Shown: in pieces, positions 60,301 through 64,000 of the stretch
Layout: each line of letters starts with the position of its first letter
How positions within the stretch are numbered: the stretch's first letter is position 1
From: Halobacteriales archaeon QS_1_69_70
GTDB lineage: Archaea > Halobacteriota > Halobacteria > Halobacteriales > Haloarculaceae
Reading direction: 5' to 3'
NCBI GenBank assembly: GCA_003021005.1
Contig: PXRI01000008.1
Coordinates: 62,001-126,000, forward strand
Length of the DNA stretch: 64,000 nt
Notes under the pieces: model-generated
What the model saw: the letters and a program-made list of their open reading frames with translations, nothing else
What the model was told of the DNA's origin: nothing
The model's database searches: none
Position numbers and translations under genes: made by a program

Positions 60301-60955
60301 GCTGGACGACCTGGTTATGGTGTTCGTGGAGGTATTCGGGGTTCCGGTCCAGGAGGCGTTTCTCCTGGATGAAGTACAGGAAGATCATCCGGTCGAGGGT
60401 GACCTGGACGTAGCGTCGCTTCGCGTCGCCACGATCGTCCGGGATCCCGCTCACTTCCTGCACGAGATCAGTTCGCAGGTCCTCGAAGTCCTCGTAGAAC
60501 CCCTTGACGATCTGCTGGGTGTCGTAGAGGTCGCCGTAGATGGCTGCGGAGGAGCCGTATTCGATCTGGTTGAGCTTCTGCAGGATGGTATTCTTCGCGC
60601 CGCTGTCGCTCGTGAACTGCGATTTGGTGAAGGTGAGCTTCTGGTGTTTGATCTGGCCGTGCTTTTGGCCGAAGGTCCGGACGCGGGTTAGGAAGGTGAA
60701 CTCCTCGAAGTCGTTGGTCGCGACGAGGTTGGTGTGGCGACGGTCGACGTCTTTCGGCTTGAAATCCGTTGCCGATTCGCCTGGGCCGGCATTGACAAGT
60801 TCGATAAACTCGTCGTCGGCGAGCTGGAGTACGAGTCGGTTTTCATTGCTCAACTTCGGGCGATGCCTGAGGCCCCGTTTCTCGAAAGACTCGGCGATCG
60901 CCTCCAGAGAATTCCATCCGGCAATATCGGAGGCGGTAATCTGCTCGGGGGGCAT
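57320..60955 (-). CDS. N6-adenine DNA methyltransferase, Eco57I/PglX/DrmMI-like
   Basis: MGAYYTPEEITGFMARR, VLDPAVGSGAFLLAAQDVL, YGVDIDDGAVEICKLRLWLSMV, FDVIIGNPPWDVI (NPPW motif IV); long C-terminal target-recognition-like region. Confidence 0.88.
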   Translation of the reverse strand: MPPEQITASDIAGWNSLEAIAESFEKRGLRHRPKLSNENRLVLQLADDEFIELVNAGPGESATDFKPKDVDRRHTNLVATNDFEEFTFLTRVRTFGQKHGQIKHQKLTFTKSQFTSDSGAKNTILQKLNQIEYGSSAAIYGDLYDTQQIVKGFYEDFEDLRTDLVQEVSGIPDDRGDAKRRYVQVTLDRMIFLYFIQEKRLLDRNPEYLHEHHNQVVQQGGDVYEDFYDPLFFDLLAEGGQDPDFGSLPYLNGGLFTTNPVEEEFPDVRLGESAAETNDLFDEILDFLSDWNWNVDERLDIVDPKNLSPAVLGHIFEQTVNQKEMGAYYTPEEITGFMARRSIHPYLLDQLKEAADADYGEIDEVFALIDSAPDASGEAVATDGGMMTQQGPTGDVQTDHVETLYFDILQSIRVLDPAVGSGAFLLAAQDVLLDIYLQCLEYFEELEAQGQAWELSSRTRDELEHVQSRRGGKRLYAKREIILNNLYGVDIDDGAVEICKLRLWLSMVADIEDEPSEVEPLPNIDFNIRQGNSLIGFTEVIEVATEAGDGSLNNWGAGTGPGVQELYEDVIEAIERHQDATSGTEATNARKLAESRIESHSEVLDEKVLKQFHDAGIDEVDMVDLQEYHPFHWVLEFAPVYRDGGFDVIIGNPPWDVITIDREHFFPKYDEQFRTRPPKEKEKKQEELLEDPQIREMWEEFQQEMELKADYYNSTTEYELQEPSIDGKTVATENELSLFFFERTTQLAKDSSYVTQIMPGSFFLGATGKNLRQYLLNENGLNHLVQFQNKQIFDELDDRYRFCICTFKNSGTTNDIKGRFSIGDLSILKEFDGGSIDVPVEVLEKYSPNSGIFPYLRSQELIDALSKMVKFPPIGEEVEDAWQAILYMKELDRANDSDRLIEDPEEGDYPIYEGKNIHQYAYDNEIETDLDPISLWGVDEDEPERSAKHRVRMKNFRSRDPDTSLKKSIYLKFGGSGSQKSFVNNLLEEHGRRELSKEDVLLDCTEYRIGVRNIARADDERSLIASVLPKDIVTVHTICSIRPYVINPTEEDLSNYPMHSAYERAFTDKELFVLAGLLNSVPFDYLMRTKVDSHIVQYKFNESQLPRLTEYDNWFNYISERAARLNCYGDEFAEMRERLGRIDVTTETGERRELRAEIDAASFHAYGLESEETEFILDDFHRVENPRLMDEAYFDMVLEKYDELAAKGPMP

Positions 60956-61172
60956 TAGGAAAACGGACGACAGCCTGTGTTATGAAATCTTTCGTGGAAC
61001 GGGGGAGATTCTGGAGCAGTATCTCCAGCCTCAAACTGGCTAGAAAGGATTGGCTTAGCATCTCCTAGCAACCTGCAGTTGAAAAATCCGAACCTCACCA
61101 AAACCACTTTCCCAACAGCCCCCTAACGTGATTCTAGCGAACCGCAGGACGCAACCACCGTATCGGTACATT

Positions 61173-61189
61173 CGTTCGAATTTCGAACG
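61173..61189. promoter_or_regulatory. inverted repeat CGTTCG-N5-CGAACG, copy 1
   Basis: cgttcg aattt cgaacg. Confidence 0.5.
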
Positions 61190-61210
61190 AACTCCATCGC
61201 CGACCGCGGC

Positions 61211-61228
61211 CATCGTTTATAAACGATG
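61211..61228. promoter_or_regulatory. 18-bp palindrome CATCGTTTATAAACGATG with TATA-like core
   Basis: Perfect palindrome between the two CGTTCG-N5-CGAACG elements. Confidence 0.5.
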
Positions 61229-61252
61229 CGCCGCTGTCCGGTGACTACGATC

Positions 61253-61269
61253 CGTTCGAAAACCGAACG
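61253..61269. promoter_or_regulatory. inverted repeat CGTTCG-N5-CGAACG, copy 2, abutting tRNA 3' end
   Basis: cgttcg aaaac cgaacg, exactly 80 bp from copy 1. Confidence 0.5.
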
Positions 61270-61340
61270 AGCCCGACGGGATTTGAACCCGCGACATCTT
61301 GGTCCGGAACCAAGCACTCTGTCCACTGAGCTACGGGCTC
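61268..61340 (-). tRNA. tRNA-Arg (anticodon CCG)
   Basis: GAGCCCGUAGCUCAGUGGACAGAGUGCUUGGUUCCGGACCAAGAUGUCGCGGGUUCAAAUCCCGUCGGGCUCG: 7-bp acceptor stem, CUUGG-UUCCGGA-CCAAG anticodon arm, GGUUCAAAUCC T-arm. Confidence 0.93.
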
Positions 61341-61424
61341 CGTCTCTCCCTACCCCGGTCGGTGGCTTAATGGTTGTGACACGGGGCGAACCCGGCAATT
61401 GTGGCATGGAAGTATCACGTACCA

Positions 61425-61673
61425 ATGGCCTATTCGCTGCAATATTACGACCTGGTGCTCGCTGGTATCATCGTCGCTATCGGCCGGAGCGGGCTCATCG
61501 GCACGTTCACCTGGATCCAGATGCCGTCCGCGATACCAGGTCTCGGCGCGGTCTCGATCGGCCTCATTGGCCCCGCGATGTTCGTCAACGGCCCAATCGC
61601 CGACGTCGACGACATCGCCGAGTTGGTCGAGGAGGGGCCGGTGCCGCTGGAGAAGCTGCCGCTGGTTGTGTAG
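61425..61673 (+). CDS. small membrane protein, haloarchaeal
   Basis: MAYSLQYYDLVLAGIIVAIGRSGLIGTFTWIQMPSAIPGLGAVSIGLIGPAMFVNGP. Confidence 0.65.
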   Translation: MAYSLQYYDLVLAGIIVAIGRSGLIGTFTWIQMPSAIPGLGAVSIGLIGPAMFVNGPIADVDDIAELVEEGPVPLEKLPLVV

Positions 61674-61700
61674 CGAACTCTAGAAGCCTGAACGGGTGAG

Positions 61701-62285
61701 TTATGGCGATTCGCCGGTCTCCAGCGTCAGATCCGACGTCGGATAGGCGACACACGTCAGCGCGTAGCCATCCTCGAGTTCAGCCTCCTCGAACATCTGG
61801 TTGGTGTGGTGTTCGACGTAGTCCTCGCTGTTGCCACCGTCCGTAATCTGACCCGAACAGGAGATGCACTGGCCCTCCCGGCAGGCGTACGGGAGGTCGA
61901 AGCCCGCCTCCTCGCCGGCCTCCAGAAGCGTCTCGTTTTCCTTGACCTCGACGGTCTCGCCCTCCTTTTCGAACTCGACGTCGTAGACCTCGGCCTCGTC
62001 GTCCGGGATGGCGGCGGGCGTGTCCTCACCGGCCGCCTCGTCGGCGAGTTCGCCCTCCCCTTCGCCCTCGGCGCCGCCGACGGCCGCGACCGCCCCGCCA
62101 CCGCCGCCGACGGTGCGGTTGGACGGCTCCGGAAAGTCCGTCTCGGGGACGGCCTGGGCCCGCTGCTCGAGGACCTCCCCGGAGATGTCCTCGCGGGGCT
62201 GCCACTCGCTGCCCGCCGCGAGGTGCAGCGCCACCGCGACGAGGGTCAGCACCGCCCCGCCGAAGACCCCCACGACACTCACCAT
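61701..62285 (-). CDS. membrane-anchored 2Fe-2S ferredoxin
   Basis: N-terminal TM; LLEAGEEAGFDLPYACREGQCISCSGQI...LTCVAYP plant-type ferredoxin cysteines. Confidence 0.88.
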   Translation of the reverse strand: MVSVVGVFGGAVLTLVAVALHLAAGSEWQPREDISGEVLEQRAQAVPETDFPEPSNRTVGGGGGAVAAVGGAEGEGEGELADEAAGEDTPAAIPDDEAEVYDVEFEKEGETVEVKENETLLEAGEEAGFDLPYACREGQCISCSGQITDGGNSEDYVEHHTNQMFEEAELEDGYALTCVAYPTSDLTLETGESP

Positions 62286-62399
62286 GGCCGGAGTTCGTCC
62301 AGCCCCCTCAATAGCGTTGTGATTCGAGGCATCTCACGAAATGGGTCCCGTCCTCAGTGCCGACCTGGGAGTGACCCAGATCGGGACGGGACTGCCGCC

Positions 62400-62567
62400 T
62401 CAGCCGACGCTGCGGGACACCCGTCTCAGGTGCCGACCACAGTGGGGACACTGGGCGGGGCCTCCCTGACGCTGTCTGATCCCGCAGTCGCGACACTCGT
62501 AGGCGGCGTCCCGGTCGCGGACGGACGCGAGGCGGTTCGAGACGGCCCGGCGGATACGGATCCACAT
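62400..62567 (-). CDS. small zinc-ribbon protein
   Basis: YECRDCGIRQRQGGPAQCPHCGRHLRRVSRSVG. Confidence 0.65.
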   Translation of the reverse strand: MWIRIRRAVSNRLASVRDRDAAYECRDCGIRQRQGGPAQCPHCGRHLRRVSRSVG

Positions 62568-62870
62568 ACCGGGGTCATTCGATCGATTCTTCGGCCGTAC
62601 CGTGGTTCTTTCGTCCATGATCCGGGTTCCACGTCGGGGTCGAGCGGGGGTATCGCTGTCCCCTCCATTGGCCGGTCGGCTTATGCCCATCGACCGGGTT
62701 CCCGGGCGGGGCGACCCGACGAGGCTCCCTTCTGCAGGAAGATGGGCCGTGCCGGCGTCGATCAGACGCCAGCCGAGGGCCACACTGGGGGTGGTCCCTC
62801 CGGTAGCAGGGTTCCAGCTAACTTGCGGCAGCGCCGCCGAGTATATCCCGCTCGCCCGCCTACCGGCCGC

Positions 62871-63833
62871 ATGGTCAACCAGTTCATCGACGGCGAGTGG
62901 GTGACGGACTACGACCCGACCGACGAGGCGGGCGAGTTCGACCGTCAGCCCACCTCCTTCCGGGACGGGGTCGCGCCGGCGGCCGCCGAACCAGGGCGGT
63001 ACCACCTGTACGTCTCCTACGCGTGTCCGTGGGCCCACCGGACGCTCGTCACCCGGCGGCTGCTCGGGCTGGAGGACGTCATCTCGGTCGACGTCGTCGA
63101 CCCCCATCGCGACGAGGGCGGCTGGCAGTTCACGCCCGAGAGGGACGGCTGCGATCCGGACTCGGTCAACGGCTTCGACTACCTCCGGGAGGCGTACGTC
63201 GCCGCGGACCCCGACTACACCGGTCGCGTCACCGTGCCGGTGCTGTGGGACCGCGATGAGGGGACCATCGTGAACAACGAGTCCCGGGAGGTGATGCGCA
63301 TCCTCTCGGACGCCTTCGCCGACCTCGGCAACGGCGTCGAGTTGGCGCCCGACGAGCTGCGCGACGACGTCGACCGCATCCTGGACGAGATCTACGACCC
63401 CATCAACAACGGCGTCTACCGCGCCGGCTTCGCCCACACCCAGGACGCCTACGACGACGCCGTCACCGACGTCTTCGACGCGCTCGGCCGGTGGGACGAC
63501 GTGCTGGCCGACCAGCGGTACCTCGCCGGCGACCGCCTGACCGAGGCGGACGTCGCGATGTACACCACCCTCGTCCGGTTCGACGAGGTCTACCACACGC
63601 ACTTCATGTGCAACAAGCGGCTCGTCCGGGAGTACGACCACCTCTGGCCGTATCTCAGGGACCTCTACGGCACCCGGGGCTTCGGCGAGACCACCCGGAT
63701 GGACCACATCCGGGAGCACTACTACACGACCCACCCCGGCGTGAACCCCACGCGCATCGTCCCCGTCGGGCCGGACCCCGACTTCGAGGCGTCAAACGAC
63801 CGGGACGCCCTGCCCGGCGAGCCGCCGGTGTGA
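62871..63833 (+). CDS. glutathione S-transferase-like, glutathionyl-hydroquinone reductase family
   Basis: YHLYVSYACPWAHRTLVTRRLLGLEDVISVDVV; VPVLWDRDEGTIVNNESREVMRIL. Confidence 0.85.
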   Translation: MVNQFIDGEWVTDYDPTDEAGEFDRQPTSFRDGVAPAAAEPGRYHLYVSYACPWAHRTLVTRRLLGLEDVISVDVVDPHRDEGGWQFTPERDGCDPDSVNGFDYLREAYVAADPDYTGRVTVPVLWDRDEGTIVNNESREVMRILSDAFADLGNGVELAPDELRDDVDRILDEIYDPINNGVYRAGFAHTQDAYDDAVTDVFDALGRWDDVLADQRYLAGDRLTEADVAMYTTLVRFDEVYHTHFMCNKRLVREYDHLWPYLRDLYGTRGFGETTRMDHIREHYYTTHPGVNPTRIVPVGPDPDFEASNDRDALPGEPPV

Positions 63834-63931
63834 GCACAGCTTCCGGCACGGGTTGCGGTTCGAGCTCCAGCGGGCAGGATTCGGCGGTGCCGACACGCCT
63901 ATGTGTGTGGGTGCTATACATTGACATGGGT

Positions 63932-64000
63932 ATGCCCGACACGAAGCGAGGCCGCGAACGGAAGGGGCGGACGAAGCGCCAGCAGCGCCGCGAACACGAG
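63932..64000 (+). CDS. 5' end of a truncated basic protein
   Basis: MPDTKRGRERKGRTKRQQRREHE runs off the window. Confidence 0.5.
   Translation, partial: MPDTKRGRERKGRTKRQQRREHE

Noticed and set aside
45048-60955. Calling the cluster BREX or DISARM
   Set aside because: No PglZ, BrxC, DrmA or DrmB/DUF1998-like protein visible; only MTase and helicase logic is shared.

Overview
This is a haloarchaeal chromosomal window with three compositional zones. (1) About 1-37.4 kb is GC-rich core genome: heme genes (hemC, a cobA remnant, hemD), RecJ-like DHH nuclease, ftsY/pfdA/rpl18a/tif6/rpl31e/rpl39e, sufS/sufU, sulfatase, NifU, dut, an ars cluster, and a YhaO/YhaN-like (Mre11/Rad50-like) pair. (2) About 37.5-44.2 kb is an integrase-rich, AT-rich segment. 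Two homologous tyrosine recombinases face inward around a two-gene, translationally coupled cargo: a possible nucleoid-associated/DUF4868-like protein plus a large protein with three predicted C-terminal TM segments. (3) About 45-61 kb is a multi-gene defence-like cluster: an AddA/AddB-like helicase-nuclease pair, a protein with a candidate PD-(D/E)XK (FokI-like) domain, a PLD-SNF2 helicase, a Fic-motif protein, and a large N6-adenine methyltransferase with an AT-rich C-terminal half. It abuts tRNA-Arg(CCG). I see no PglZ, BrxC or DrmA/B-like protein in the island, so I treat it as a candidate undescribed or variant restriction-like system. A separate pattern: at least seven genes in the first ~34 kb (HTH antitoxin, hemC, cobA, tif6, dut, a membrane protein, a CHAD protein) appear to lack short internal segments, often with a frame change. 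This is either real decay or an assembly artefact. All family names come from motif recognition by eye; no database search was run.
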